Assembly: GCA_934182615.1 (NCBI GenBank) | Contig: CAKPRO010000002.1 | Location: 62,001 to 126,000 of the forward strand | DNA length: 64,000 nt | DNA from: an uncultured Bacilli bacterium | GTDB lineage: Bacteria > Bacillota_I > Bacilli_A > RF39 > UBA660 | Direction: 5' to 3' | Part shown: positions 1-8,371 of the stretch, in pieces | Numbering within the stretch: the stretch's first letter is position 1 | Layout of the letters: every line of letters begins with the position of its first letter | Position numbers and translations under genes: made by a program | The notes under the pieces: generated by a model | What the model was told of the DNA's origin: nothing | Seen by the model: the letters and a program-made list of their open reading frames with translations, nothing else | The model's database searches: none

Positions 1-25
1 TGCTATTAATATAGGAGATAAATAA

Positions 26-1315
26 ATGAAAAAGATACTAGGATTTTTATTTGCAGTTGTTATTTTGGGGTGCGGTGGTTATTTTGTATATGTTAATTAT
101 ATTAAAAGTAAAGTACCCAAACTTAATTTAGAAGAAGAGGTTAGTAATGCTTCTAAATATTATGTTTATGGTAATCATTTTAATATAGAAGGTAATATTG
201 ATATTAAAGATAAGAATTATGATAGTTTATGTCTTACTTTATATAATGGTGAGGATAAAGATATAGAAATTACTTCTGATACTGATGGTGGTAAGATTAA
301 TTATTATATTTCTAATCTTATTAATGATGGTTTATATTTAGATAATTTAGATATTGGTACTTATTATTTAGTACTTAAGGCTACTTATTCTAATAGTGAG
401 GATAGTGAAAAGCCTATTATTAAATATTATGGTATTAAGAATGATACTAAGTATAAGAAAACTGTTTATTATACTTTATCTAAATATAATAATATAATTA
501 CTATTGATTCTAATAATGAATATAATACTTTAGAATTTGTTGTTAAAAAGAATAATAGTAAGAATAAGAATTATGATGTTACTATTGATCCAGGTCATGG
601 TGGTATGGATGGCGGAGGTGCTTCTGGCAATTATAAAGAAACTGATTTTACTATGGATATTAGTAAGAAAGTTAAAAGTAATTTAGAGAAAGCTGGTATT
701 ACTGTTAAATTAACTCATGATGAAGGTGATATTGATAAAAATCATGTTATGGATGAGTATAATAAAGGTGGTAGGGCGGTTATTCCTAATGAGGTTAAAA
801 GTAAATATACTTTCTCTATTCATATTAATAAGAGTGGTTCTTCTAAAGTAAAAGGAATTGAAGTATATACTCCTAGTGATATTAATTATGATTTAGCTAA
901 AGATATAGTAAATAATATTACTAGTAATACTAGTTTAGGATGTTCTTCAAATAAGGTATATAAAGAGTTTGATGGTATTTATACTCATAACTTTACTGAG
1001 AGTGAAGTTAAGTCTGCGATTGATGGATATGATGAAAAAAATTATAAACATTATAATGTTACTACTAAGTCTAATTATTTATATATGATTAGAGAAACAG
1101 GAGGCTTTATGACTGGTGCTTATGTTGATAATAGTAATCCTGATAAGATAGGAGTTAATCCTTACTATGATAGTAATATTGGTAATGAATCTTACTTATT
1201 AGAACTTGGTTATATATCTAATAGTACTGATGTTAATACTTTAAAAGAAGAGCAAGATGCTTTAGCAAAGGCTATTTCTGATTCAATTATTAAAGAAATT
1301 AATGAAAAAGTGTAA
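26..1315 (+). CDS. N-acetylmuramoyl-L-alanine amidase (Amidase_3), membrane-anchored
   Basis: Zinc amidase predicted to cleave the bond between N-acetylmuramic acid and the stem peptide of peptidoglycan, outside the membrane. An N-terminal hydrophobic segment (about residues 4-24) is followed by an extracytoplasmic region without recognised motifs (about 30-180) and then the Amidase_3 domain. Visible zinc ligands are His191 in DPGHGG, Glu205 in NYKETDF and His266 in FSIHIN; the catalytic Glu is probably the one in LLELGYISN near the C terminus. The start has a good AGGAG site about 10 nt upstream. The hydrophobic segment holds a Cys (ILGC), so a lipoprotein is possible, but Leu at -2 is atypical and a transmembrane anchor is more likely. 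Confidence 0.9.
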   Translation: MKKILGFLFAVVILGCGGYFVYVNYIKSKVPKLNLEEEVSNASKYYVYGNHFNIEGNIDIKDKNYDSLCLTLYNGEDKDIEITSDTDGGKINYYISNLINDGLYLDNLDIGTYYLVLKATYSNSEDSEKPIIKYYGIKNDTKYKKTVYYTLSKYNNIITIDSNNEYNTLEFVVKKNNSKNKNYDVTIDPGHGGMDGGGASGNYKETDFTMDISKKVKSNLEKAGITVKLTHDEGDIDKNHVMDEYNKGGRAVIPNEVKSKYTFSIHINKSGSSKVKGIEVYTPSDINYDLAKDIVNNITSNTSLGCSSNKVYKEFDGIYTHNFTESEVKSAIDGYDEKNYKHYNVTTKSNYLYMIRETGGFMTGAYVDNSNPDKIGVNPYYDSNIGNESYLLELGYISNSTDVNTLKEEQDALAKAISDSIIKEINEKV

Positions 1316-1400
1316 AATTTGTGTAAAGTTAGTAAATTTTTAAAAGATGTTTTTGAGATATATTTTTTTAGGGAAAAAATTCTTTTCTGGCCGAGAAACG

Positions 1401-1440
1401 ATGATTTTCCCTATTTTTTTATAGGGGAAAATCATGTTTT
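1401..1440 (+). terminator. Hairpin after amidase gene
   Basis: Inverted repeat of 14-15 nt (arms 1401-1414 and 1421-1435, one bulged base) with a T-rich loop, followed by a short T run. Probably a terminator between the amidase and ssb; the U tract is weak. Confidence 0.55.
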
Positions 1441-1496
1441 AAAAATTTGCAAATAATATTCCTTTTTTGGTATAGTGATGGCGAAAGGAGGGAATT

Positions 1497-1865
1497 ATGG
1501 TTAATCAAATAGTTTTAGTAGGAAGAATTGCTAGAGCTCCTGAAACAAAGGTTACGGAAAATGGTAAGAAATATGCTACTTTAACTCTTGCAGTACCAAG
1601 GAACTATAAGAATGTTAACGGTGAATATGATACTGACTTTTTAGATTGTACTTTATGGTCTGCAGTTGCGGAATCTACTAGTGAGTATTGTGACACTGGC
1701 GACATGATTGGTGTTAAAGGTAGAGTTCAAACAAGAATTATTGAATCTCCTGATGGAGTTAAGAGAAAAAAGACTGAGATAGTAGCAGAGAAAGTTACTT
1801 TTCTTACTTCTAATCCTAATCGTAAAAAGGATACTATAGAAGATTCTTCTTTAGAAGAAGAATAG
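1497..1865 (+). CDS. ssb: Single-stranded DNA-binding protein
   Basis: OB-fold protein that coats single-stranded DNA in replication, repair and recombination. The start (MVNQIVLVGRIARAPE) and the block LDCTLWSAVAE are typical of the SSB core, and the OB fold fills about residues 1-105. At 122 residues it is shorter than most bacterial SSBs: the linker is nearly absent and the tail ends in acidic residues (DSSLEEE) without the usual DDDIPF-type tip. It may be a short replicative SSB or a primosomal/accessory form. A GAAAGGAGGG site directly precedes the ATG, and a strong terminator follows, so it looks monocistronic. Confidence 0.92.
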   Translation: MVNQIVLVGRIARAPETKVTENGKKYATLTLAVPRNYKNVNGEYDTDFLDCTLWSAVAESTSEYCDTGDMIGVKGRVQTRIIESPDGVKRKKTEIVAEKVTFLTSNPNRKKDTIEDSSLEEE

Positions 1866-1871
1866 TTGTTT

Positions 1872-1896
1872 GAGGCCAAGAAATTTGGCCTCTTTT
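1872..1896 (+). terminator. Intrinsic terminator of ssb
   Basis: Perfect 8-bp stem (GAGGCCAA/TTGGCCTC) with a GAAA loop, then TTTT. The GC content of the stem stands out in this AT-rich sequence. Confidence 0.9.
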
Positions 1897-1929
1897 CAAT
1901 TAAAAAATTAAAAAAAATGTAAAAAGGGG

Positions 1930-1958
1930 TTGATATATTTTTATTTTGTTGTTATTAT
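1930..1958 (+). promoter_or_regulatory. Sigma-A-type promoter of lon
   Basis: TTGATA, 17-nt spacer, TATTAT; the start point would fall near 1965, giving a leader of about 75 nt before lon. Confidence 0.75.
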
Positions 1959-1984
1959 ATATAGTCAAGAAAAGGAAGTGATGT

Positions 1985-2021
1985 ATCTCTTATAAAATTA
2001 TTATTTATGAGGGATATTTTT
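1985..2021 (+). promoter_or_regulatory. Leader hairpin with U run upstream of lon
   Basis: Arms 1985-1996 and 2004-2015 pair over 12 bp (two G-U pairs) with a 7-nt loop and are followed by a T-rich stretch. It sits between the lon promoter and the lon ribosome binding site, so it is placed like an attenuator or mRNA-stability hairpin. It does not match the CIRCE or CtsR operator consensus. Confidence 0.5.
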
Positions 2022-2040
2022 TCTATCAGGAGGAGATACA

Positions 2041-4335
2041 ATGACTCAGACTAATTTACCAATATTATATCTTAGAGATGTAGTATTACTTCCATTTAAT
2101 GATACTAGACTTGAATTTAGTAATGATATTGATAAAAAGATACTTAATATAGCAGAAAGTAATTATGATGGTTATGTTCTTTTAATTAACTTAAATGATC
2201 CATTAGAGGAAGATCCTGATTATAATACTTTACCAGATATTGGAATATTAGGTAAAATTAAATCAAAGATTGATTTACCTAATGGTATTACTAGAGTAGT
2301 TATAACTGGTATTGATAGGGTAGAGATTGTTAGCATTACTAATAATAGTGATATTTTATCAGCATTTGTTGTTTCTACTAAGGAATATGATTATAATGAA
2401 GTAGAAGCATCTGCTTTAAGAAGAGTTTTGTATCGTAAATTAGATGAGTATATTGATATATCTCCTTATATGTCTAATACTGTTATTGGTAGAATTACTG
2501 AGGTTAAGAATATTAGTAAGTTATCTGATATTATTGTCTCTGAGTTACCTCTTGAATATAATGAAGCATTAAAGTATGTTAGTATAACTAATCCTATGAA
2601 TAGAATTAGAGAGATTACTTTAGATTTATCTAAAGAGATTGAGACAGTTAGATTAGAAAATGAAATTGAAGATAATTTAAAGGTTAAGCTTGAAGAAGAA
2701 CAAAGAGAATATATGCTTAGAGAGAAAATTAAACTTATTAAAGAAGAACTAGGGGAAGTTGATTTAAAAGATGCTGACATTGATAAGATTAGAAATAAGA
2801 TGAATAGTCTTGATTTACCTGAAAGCATTATTAAGAGACTTAATGAAGAGATTGATAGATATTCTCTTACTAGTAGTGCATCTCCTGAGGTTACCACTAT
2901 TAGAACTTATATTGATTGGCTTCTTTGCTTACCTTGGAATAAGTTATCTAAAGATAATACTGATGTTAAGAAGATTACTGAGGTTCTTAATGATTCGCAT
3001 TTTGGTTTAGAAAGTGTTAAGAAGAGAATTATTGAATATATAGCAGTAAAGAAAAAGACTAATACTTCAAATAGTCCTATTATATGTTTAGTGGGTCCTC
3101 CTGGTGTTGGTAAGACTTCACTGGCTAGTAGTATTGCTAAGGCTTTGAATAAGGATTTTGTTAAGGTATCTCTTGGCGGTATTAATGACGAAGCAGAAAT
3201 ATTAGGTCATAGAAGAACTTATGTGGGAGCTTCTCCTGGTAAGATTATTCAACAAATGAAGAAGGCTAATACTTCTAATCCAGTATTTTTAATTGATGAG
3301 GTTGATAAGCTCACTAAGGATTATAAGGGTGATCCTGCTAGTGCACTTCTTGAGATTCTTGATAAGGAACAGAATGATAAGTTTTGTGATAACTATATTG
3401 AAGAAGAATTTGATTTATCTAATGTTATGTTTATACTTACGGCAAATAATATTGGTGGTATACCTGCCCCTTTACTTGATAGACTAGAGATTATTGAGTT
3501 ATCTAGTTATACAATATATGAAAAACTTAATATTGCTAAATATCATTTAATTCCTGATTTACTTAATGAATATAAGGTTAAGAATATTAAGTTTACTGAC
3601 TCTGCTATTCAGAAAATTATTACTTATTATACTAAAGAGGCTGGGGCTAGAGATTTATATAGACAGATTGATTCTATTATTAGAAAGGCTATTATTAATA
3701 ATGATAAGAGCAGTAAGATTGTTATTGATAATGGTGATGTTGAAGCTTATTTAGGAGCTACTAAATATAATATTACTATTAATGATACTAATACTAAGAC
3801 TGGTATTGTTAATGGTCTTGCTTATACAATGTATGGTGGTAATATTCTTAAAGTTACTTGTACTTTATATCCTGGTAAGGGTAATATTACTTTGACTGGT
3901 GCTTTAGGAGATGTTATCAAAGAAAGTATTTATATTGCTCTTAGTTATATAAAGGCTAATAATACGATGTTTAAAATAGATTATAAAATATTTGAAGAAG
4001 TAGATTTTCACTTTCATATTGAGGAGGGAAGTATTCCTAAAGATGGTCCTTCTGCGGGGGTTACTATTGTTACTGCTATACTTAGTTTACTTAAGAATAA
4101 GATTATTCCTAATAATGTTTCTATGACAGGAGAGATTACACTAAGAGGAAAGATACTTCCAGTAGGAGGTCTTAAGGAAAAATTGATTGCCGCTACTACG
4201 AATGGTATTGATACTGTTTATTTACCTCTCGAGTCTTCCAAGGAATTTTCTTTACTTCCTAGTGAGGTAAGAGATAATCTTAATATTATATTAGTTGAAG
4301 ATTATGAAGATGTTTATAAGTCTTTGTTTAAATAA
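2041..4335 (+). CDS. lon: ATP-dependent Lon protease
   Basis: Cytoplasmic AAA+ serine protease that unfolds and degrades damaged and regulatory proteins. The order is N-terminal substrate domain (about 1-200), a coiled coil rich in Glu/Lys (about 200-250), the AAA+ module with Walker A GPPGVGKT at 352-359 and Walker B VFLIDEVD, and the protease domain. The catalytic dyad is Ser671 in KDGPSAGV and Lys714 in GGLKEKLIAA, the same 43-residue spacing as in E. coli Lon. The length of 764 residues is normal. It has its own promoter and an AGGAGGAG site. In some Mollicutes Lon degrades tmRNA-tagged proteins; the unusual tag encoded at 22792 makes that possible here, which is inference. Confidence 0.97.
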   Translation: MTQTNLPILYLRDVVLLPFNDTRLEFSNDIDKKILNIAESNYDGYVLLINLNDPLEEDPDYNTLPDIGILGKIKSKIDLPNGITRVVITGIDRVEIVSITNNSDILSAFVVSTKEYDYNEVEASALRRVLYRKLDEYIDISPYMSNTVIGRITEVKNISKLSDIIVSELPLEYNEALKYVSITNPMNRIREITLDLSKEIETVRLENEIEDNLKVKLEEEQREYMLREKIKLIKEELGEVDLKDADIDKIRNKMNSLDLPESIIKRLNEEIDRYSLTSSASPEVTTIRTYIDWLLCLPWNKLSKDNTDVKKITEVLNDSHFGLESVKKRIIEYIAVKKKTNTSNSPIICLVGPPGVGKTSLASSIAKALNKDFVKVSLGGINDEAEILGHRRTYVGASPGKIIQQMKKANTSNPVFLIDEVDKLTKDYKGDPASALLEILDKEQNDKFCDNYIEEEFDLSNVMFILTANNIGGIPAPLLDRLEIIELSSYTIYEKLNIAKYHLIPDLLNEYKVKNIKFTDSAIQKIITYYTKEAGARDLYRQIDSIIRKAIINNDKSSKIVIDNGDVEAYLGATKYNITINDTNTKTGIVNGLAYTMYGGNILKVTCTLYPGKGNITLTGALGDVIKESIYIALSYIKANNTMFKIDYKIFEEVDFHFHIEEGSIPKDGPSAGVTIVTAILSLLKNKIIPNNVSMTGEITLRGKILPVGGLKEKLIAATTNGIDTVYLPLESSKEFSLLPSEVRDNLNIILVEDYEDVYKSLFK

Positions 4336-4340
4336 TTTGA

Positions 4341-4369
4341 GAATAACTTTGTTTGTTATTCTTTTTTTT
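4341..4369 (+). terminator. Intrinsic terminator of lon
   Basis: Stem GAATAAC/GTTATTC with a 7-nt loop and a run of eight T directly after the lon stop codon. Confidence 0.88.
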
Positions 4370-4383
4370 GTAATTTTGCTTGT

Positions 4384-4713
4384 ATATATATTACTAGATA
4401 TTTTAAAGAAAAGGCTAGCTTTTACTTTACTTTATATCATGAACTTGGTCATGTAAAAAAAGATTATAATAGACTTAAAAATAAGATTATTATTAATGAT
4501 GATGATAATGAAAAGGATATAGATAATTATGCTTTAAATGAAATGATTGATAGTAATACTTGGAATAAGATTAAAGTTAATATTAATGATCTAGAACATA
4601 TATGCAGAGAAAATAATATACCTTTATGTTTTGCTTATTTTAGACTTGCTTATGAAGGTATTATTTCTTATGGGAGTAAAGAATATAATGAACATAAAGA
4701 AAAAATAAATTAG
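4384..4713 (+). pseudogene. 5'-truncated ImmA/IrrE-type metallopeptidase remnant
   Basis: Reading the frame of lon past its stop codon gives an open stretch with a clear HELGH zinc-protease motif (from 4438), preceded by RYFKEKASFYFTLY and followed by about 85 residues ending KEKIN before TAG at 4711. HExxH flanked by this pattern (an RYF...F-TLYHELGH block, then an acidic stretch and ALNEMI) is typical of the ImmA/IrrE family, which often follows an HTH domain. There is no start codon before the motif; the first in-frame ATG lies about 105 nt after it. The lon terminator occupies the place of the missing 5' part. Best read as a decayed C-terminal fragment. Translation from a non-standard start is unlikely. 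Confidence 0.75.
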
Positions 4714-4716
4714 GGG

Positions 4717-5568
4717 TTATGCTCCTAATTTATTTATTCTATAAAAGTTAATTGATGGTTTATTGAATAATCTAAAGTTTATTCTTGATTCTCCAATACC
4801 GCTTGATACATATAAGTCAGTATTGTTTACTTTATAATAGTTTTCATAATATTTTTTACTACCATATGGTAAGAATAATTTTTTTACATATGGTATATTT
4901 ATTTGGCCATTGTGGGAATGACCCGCTAATACTAGGTTTACTTTATATTTACTTAAAATTATATCAGTGTAATCTGGTTCATGAGTAAGGATTATTTTAT
5001 AACTTATGTCTTCGTTATCGGTAAAGTAATTCATTACTTTATCAATATCTGATTCATTATAACTATAAGTATCTACACCTCCAATAAAGAGTTTATCATT
5101 ATCTTTGCCATAGATAATATCATAACTATTTTGCAAAAGAGTAAAGCCACTATTGGTATAGATATCTTTTAATAAATTTATATCTTTAACATGATCATGG
5201 TTACCAATGATAGCATATTTTCCATATTTTGATTTTATATTATTTAATTCTTCAATTAAATCGTCTTTATCTTTATCAGTAGTAGTAAAGTCTTTATCTA
5301 TTAAATCTCCAGTAAAAAATACAATATCTGGATTGATTAGATTTATTTCTTCTACTATTTGTTTTAGTTTATCTTTATTGGTTACTCTTAAATAATGTAA
5401 GTCACTAAAATGAACTATTTTTATTCCATCAAATGTAGTAGCAATATCTTTAGTTTCAATAGTGTATTCTTTAGTTTTTAATCCTTCGGTACCACCATAT
5501 CTAGCATAAATTACTACTAGTGCTATAAGTAAGAATAATATTAATAGAAATCTTATAAATTTTTTCAT
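4717..5568 (-). CDS. Membrane-anchored metallophosphoesterase (YkuE-like)
   Basis: Calcineurin-type phosphoesterase with all five metal-binding motifs: HFSDLH, FTGDLID, GNHDH, THEPD and GHSHNGQ. An N-terminal hydrophobic helix (about residues 5-22) should hold the catalytic domain outside the membrane, as in the YkuE family, some members of which act on lipids or wall-linked phosphates. The substrate here cannot be told from sequence. The start overlaps the stop of the CPBP gene upstream by 4 nt, with an AGGAGG site, so the two are co-transcribed and probably translationally coupled. Confidence 0.9.
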   Translation of the reverse strand: MKKFIRFLLILFLLIALVVIYARYGGTEGLKTKEYTIETKDIATTFDGIKIVHFSDLHYLRVTNKDKLKQIVEEINLINPDIVFFTGDLIDKDFTTTDKDKDDLIEELNNIKSKYGKYAIIGNHDHVKDINLLKDIYTNSGFTLLQNSYDIIYGKDNDKLFIGGVDTYSYNESDIDKVMNYFTDNEDISYKIILTHEPDYTDIILSKYKVNLVLAGHSHNGQINIPYVKKLFLPYGSKKYYENYYKVNNTDLYVSSGIGESRINFRLFNKPSINFYRINKLGA

Positions 5569-6248
5569 GATAGGCCTCCTAGTGAAAGATATACTAGAAC
5601 TGATAGAGCATTATGCATAGCATGAATGGTAATAGTAGAAAAGATATTATTTGTTTTATAATAAAGAGTAGCAAATACTATTCCTAATGAAGCATAAGGT
5701 ATTAGATATACTAAATCTAAAGGGGTATTTATATAACTTACTATATGTAAGAAACCAAATAATAAGCCACTTGTTAAAATATAAATATATTTATTATTTA
5801 TAGCATCTTTAATACTTTTTCTAAAAGTTAATTCTTCACATATAGGGGCATATATTACAGTACTAAATATCATTAACAGAGGAGATGTATCAATATAGCT
5901 TCTTACTAGTTCTTCGTTACCTGCGATTGTTTGTTTTAATACAAAGGTTATTATAATATTACTAATAGCCATAATGGCAAAACCTACTAACCAATATTTA
6001 AATGATTGTTTAAAGTTTTCAGAAAAGTTTTGAAAATATTCTTTTCCATTTTTTAATAGAGTTTTATGATATATTGCAATAAATATTATTAATAATATTA
6101 ATTCAAATAAAACAGTATATAGTAGATACTCTTTTTCAGATAATGCTTTTAAGTTAATATTAAATACACTAAACATAATTGAAGTAAAGCATAATAGTAA
6201 TAATATTATACCAATACTTTTAAAGATATTTTTTATTTTATTTTTCAT
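5565..6248 (-). CDS. CPBP-family intramembrane metalloprotease
   Basis: Polytopic membrane protein of the CAAX protease/bacteriocin-processing (Abi) family. Motif 1 is EELTFRKS (EExxxR), motif 2 FGFLH and motif 3 HAMHN; these hold the catalytic Glu and metal ligands. About six to seven hydrophobic helices are visible and the length of 227 residues is normal. Family members act in bacteriocin self-immunity, peptide maturation or membrane-protein processing; nothing nearby shows which. It is the first gene of a two-gene operon with the phosphoesterase and has an AGGTGG site before its ATG. Confidence 0.88.
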   Translation of the reverse strand: MKNKIKNIFKSIGIILLLLCFTSIMFSVFNINLKALSEKEYLLYTVLFELILLIIFIAIYHKTLLKNGKEYFQNFSENFKQSFKYWLVGFAIMAISNIIITFVLKQTIAGNEELVRSYIDTSPLLMIFSTVIYAPICEELTFRKSIKDAINNKYIYILTSGLLFGFLHIVSYINTPLDLVYLIPYASLGIVFATLYYKTNNIFSTITIHAMHNALSVLVYLSLGGLS

Positions 6249-6345
6249 GTTACCACCTCTTATATTATAACAATAAATTTTAAATTTATCTATATCTATT
6301 ATGTAATTTTATGATATAATTAATTATGTAGATGGAGGTATTGTA

Positions 6346-6831
6346 ATGAAAAAGATTAATAAACAGAGAAAAGATTATTTATCTTGGGATGAATTTTTTA
6401 TGGGAGTCGCTAAACTTGCTGCAAGAAGAAGTAAGGATCCTAATACACAGGTTGGTGCTTGTATTGTAAGTAAAAATAATAGAATTTTATCAGTAGGATA
6501 TAATGGGACTCCAAATGGTTATGATGATCATTATTTTCCTTGGGATAGAGAAGGAGATGCACTTGAGACTAAATATCTTTATGTTGTTCATGCTGAAAGA
6601 AATGCTATACTAAATTATAGAGGTAGTAATAAAGATTTAGAAGGTGCTAAAATATATGTTGATTTATTTCCTTGTAATGAATGTGCAAAGGAAATTATTC
6701 AAGTTGGTATTAAAGAATTATATTATTTAGAAGATAAATATAAAGATACTAAAGAAGTAATTGCTTCTAAAAAGATGCTTGATGCTTGTGGAGTTAAGTA
6801 TACTTGTTTAAAAGATAAAATTGATGTCTAA
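6346..6831 (+). CDS. Deoxycytidylate (dCMP) deaminase
   Basis: Zinc-dependent deaminase converting dCMP to dUMP for thymidylate synthesis. The zinc and catalytic motifs are HAERNAIL (HAE) and PCNECAKE (PCxxC). The N-terminal block WDEFFMGVAKLAARRSKDP and YNGTPNG are typical of ComEB-type dCMP deaminases. The 161-residue length is normal. A GGAGG site precedes the ATG. The stop codon lies inside the following terminator hairpin. Confidence 0.93.
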   Translation: MKKINKQRKDYLSWDEFFMGVAKLAARRSKDPNTQVGACIVSKNNRILSVGYNGTPNGYDDHYFPWDREGDALETKYLYVVHAERNAILNYRGSNKDLEGAKIYVDLFPCNECAKEIIQVGIKELYYLEDKYKDTKEVIASKKMLDACGVKYTCLKDKIDV

Positions 6832-6847
6832 ATTCGACATCTTTTTT
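6823..6847 (+). terminator. Terminator overlapping the dCMP deaminase stop
   Basis: Stem GATGTC/GACATC with a 7-nt loop, then six T. The stop codon is in the loop. Confidence 0.82.
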
Positions 6848-6882
6848 AATTTTTATCTCATATAATTATTTTGAGGTGGAAA

Positions 6883-7833
6883 ATGAAAAAGGCATATTTG
6901 GGAATTGATATTGGTAGTATATCTACTAAAGGGGTTGTTATTGATGAGAATAATAATATTATAGCAAGTTCATATTTATATACTGAAGGTAATCCTATCT
7001 TGGCTAGTAAGAGAGTTATTAGGGAACTTAAGAATAATATAGACCTAAGTAAATATAAAGTGGTAGGAGTAGGTACAACTGGTTCTGCTAGAAAATTAAT
7101 TGGAACAATACTAGGAGCTAATACTATTAAGAATGAAATTACTGCACATGCTATCGGAGCTATGAGTATATATCCTAATGTTAAGACGATATTTGAGATA
7201 GGAGGACAAGATTCGAAGATTATTATTATTGATAATGGTATTGTTACTGATTATGCAATGAATACTTTATGTGCTGCTGGTACGGGCTCTTTTTTATCTA
7301 GTCAGGCTAAAAGGCTTGGCATTCCTATTGAGGACTTTGGTAAGATAGCACTTACTAGTGATAATCCTACTAAGATAGCTGCTAGATGTACAGTATTTGC
7401 AGAATCTGACTTAGTACATAAATCACAAATAGGACATAAAAAAGAAGATATAATAGCAGGTCTTTGTGAAGCAGTTGTTAATAATTATTTAAATAATGTT
7501 GGTAAAGGTAAAAAGATTAAACCACCAATTGTATTTCAAGGCGGAGTATCGAAAAATATTGGGGTAGTTAAGGCTTTTGAAAAAATTACTGGATATAAAA
7601 TATATGTTGATAATAATTCTCATTTGACTGGTGCTTTAGGAGTAGCTATTTTATCAAGAGCAGAAGAAGAAATTGATTTTTCTTTTGATATAGAAGATAT
7701 TATTTTTGAAACTAAAGGAACAGAATGTAAGGGTTGCTCTAACAACTGTGAGATTATTAAAGTTATGAGAGATAATAAAATTATTGATTCTTGGGGAAAT
7801 AGATGTCCTAGAGGAGAACTTGTTCACAAATAA
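6883..7833 (+). CDS. BadF/BcrA-type ATPase (2-hydroxyacyl-CoA dehydratase activator family)
   Basis: ASKHA-fold ATPase that in characterised relatives donates electrons with ATP hydrolysis to 2-hydroxyacyl-CoA dehydratases. Visible blocks are GIDIGSISTKG, VGTTGSARK, EIGGQDSKIII, CAAGTGSFL and CTVFAESD; the Cys of the last two match the 4Fe-4S ligands at the dimer interface. The C terminus adds more Cys (CKGCSNNC and NRCPRG), as in the longer DUF2229-linked activators, so a second cluster is plausible. No dehydratase partner is adjacent. An in-frame TTG at 6871 lies inside the GAGGTGG ribosome binding site, so the ATG at 6883 was chosen. Confidence 0.85.
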   Translation: MKKAYLGIDIGSISTKGVVIDENNNIIASSYLYTEGNPILASKRVIRELKNNIDLSKYKVVGVGTTGSARKLIGTILGANTIKNEITAHAIGAMSIYPNVKTIFEIGGQDSKIIIIDNGIVTDYAMNTLCAAGTGSFLSSQAKRLGIPIEDFGKIALTSDNPTKIAARCTVFAESDLVHKSQIGHKKEDIIAGLCEAVVNNYLNNVGKGKKIKPPIVFQGGVSKNIGVVKAFEKITGYKIYVDNNSHLTGALGVAILSRAEEEIDFSFDIEDIIFETKGTECKGCSNNCEIIKVMRDNKIIDSWGNRCPRGELVHK

Positions 7834-7869
7834 TAATATTTATCATACGATAATATGGGAGGAATAATT

Positions 7870-8307
7870 ATGTATGATGTTTATCAAATTATGGCTGGAG
7901 ATACAATAGATACTATTGCTAATAAGTTTGGAACTAATAGTAGTGTTATTAGACAATTAAATCCTAATAGTGGATTTGGGGTTGGTAGTATGATAGTAGT
8001 GCCAGTAACTAATCAATATTTTGATATTTATACAATTAAAAAAGGAGATTCTTTATATGAGATAGCAAGAAAATATAATACTGATTATAATTTACTTGCA
8101 ATGCTTAATGGTATTAGTACTAATGATTATATTTATCCTGATACAACAATATTAGTTCCTAAAAAAGACGTTAAATATTATTTTACTAAAGATAATGATA
8201 CACTATCTTCAGTTAATAAACTACTTGGTAGTAATATTAATAATCTTTTAAGACAAAATAAAAATATTTATTTAAGAGAAGGACAATTAATTGTATATAA
8301 GGATTAA
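7870..8307 (+). CDS. Three-LysM-domain protein without signal peptide
   Basis: Almost the whole protein is made of three LysM-like modules: about 3-46 (starting DVYQIMAGDTIDTIANKF), 51-95 (IYTIKKGDSLYEIARKYN, the best match) and 98-144 (weaker). LysM binds N-acetylglucosamine-containing glycans. There is no signal peptide or membrane segment, which is unusual for a wall-binding protein but occurs in spore-coat-type LysM proteins made inside the mother cell. An upstream ATG at 7855 overlaps the GGGAGG site, so 7870 is the likely start. It follows the activator ATPase by 36 nt and may share its transcript. Confidence 0.85.
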   Translation: MYDVYQIMAGDTIDTIANKFGTNSSVIRQLNPNSGFGVGSMIVVPVTNQYFDIYTIKKGDSLYEIARKYNTDYNLLAMLNGISTNDYIYPDTTILVPKKDVKYYFTKDNDTLSSVNKLLGSNINNLLRQNKNIYLREGQLIVYKD

Positions 8308-8313
8308 CTTTTT

Positions 8314-8342
8314 AACTATAAGGAATTACTTATAGTTTTTTT
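8314..8342 (+). terminator. Intrinsic terminator after the LysM gene
   Basis: Perfect 9-bp stem AACTATAAG/CTTATAGTT, 6-nt loop, run of seven T. Confidence 0.9.
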
Positions 8343-8371
8343 GACCTATATATGATAGACATAATGATGTT

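Noticed and set aside
2466..2897. Minus-strand 143-codon ORF opposite lon
   Set aside because: Antisense shadow with Ser/Leu/Ile runs; lon is certain here.
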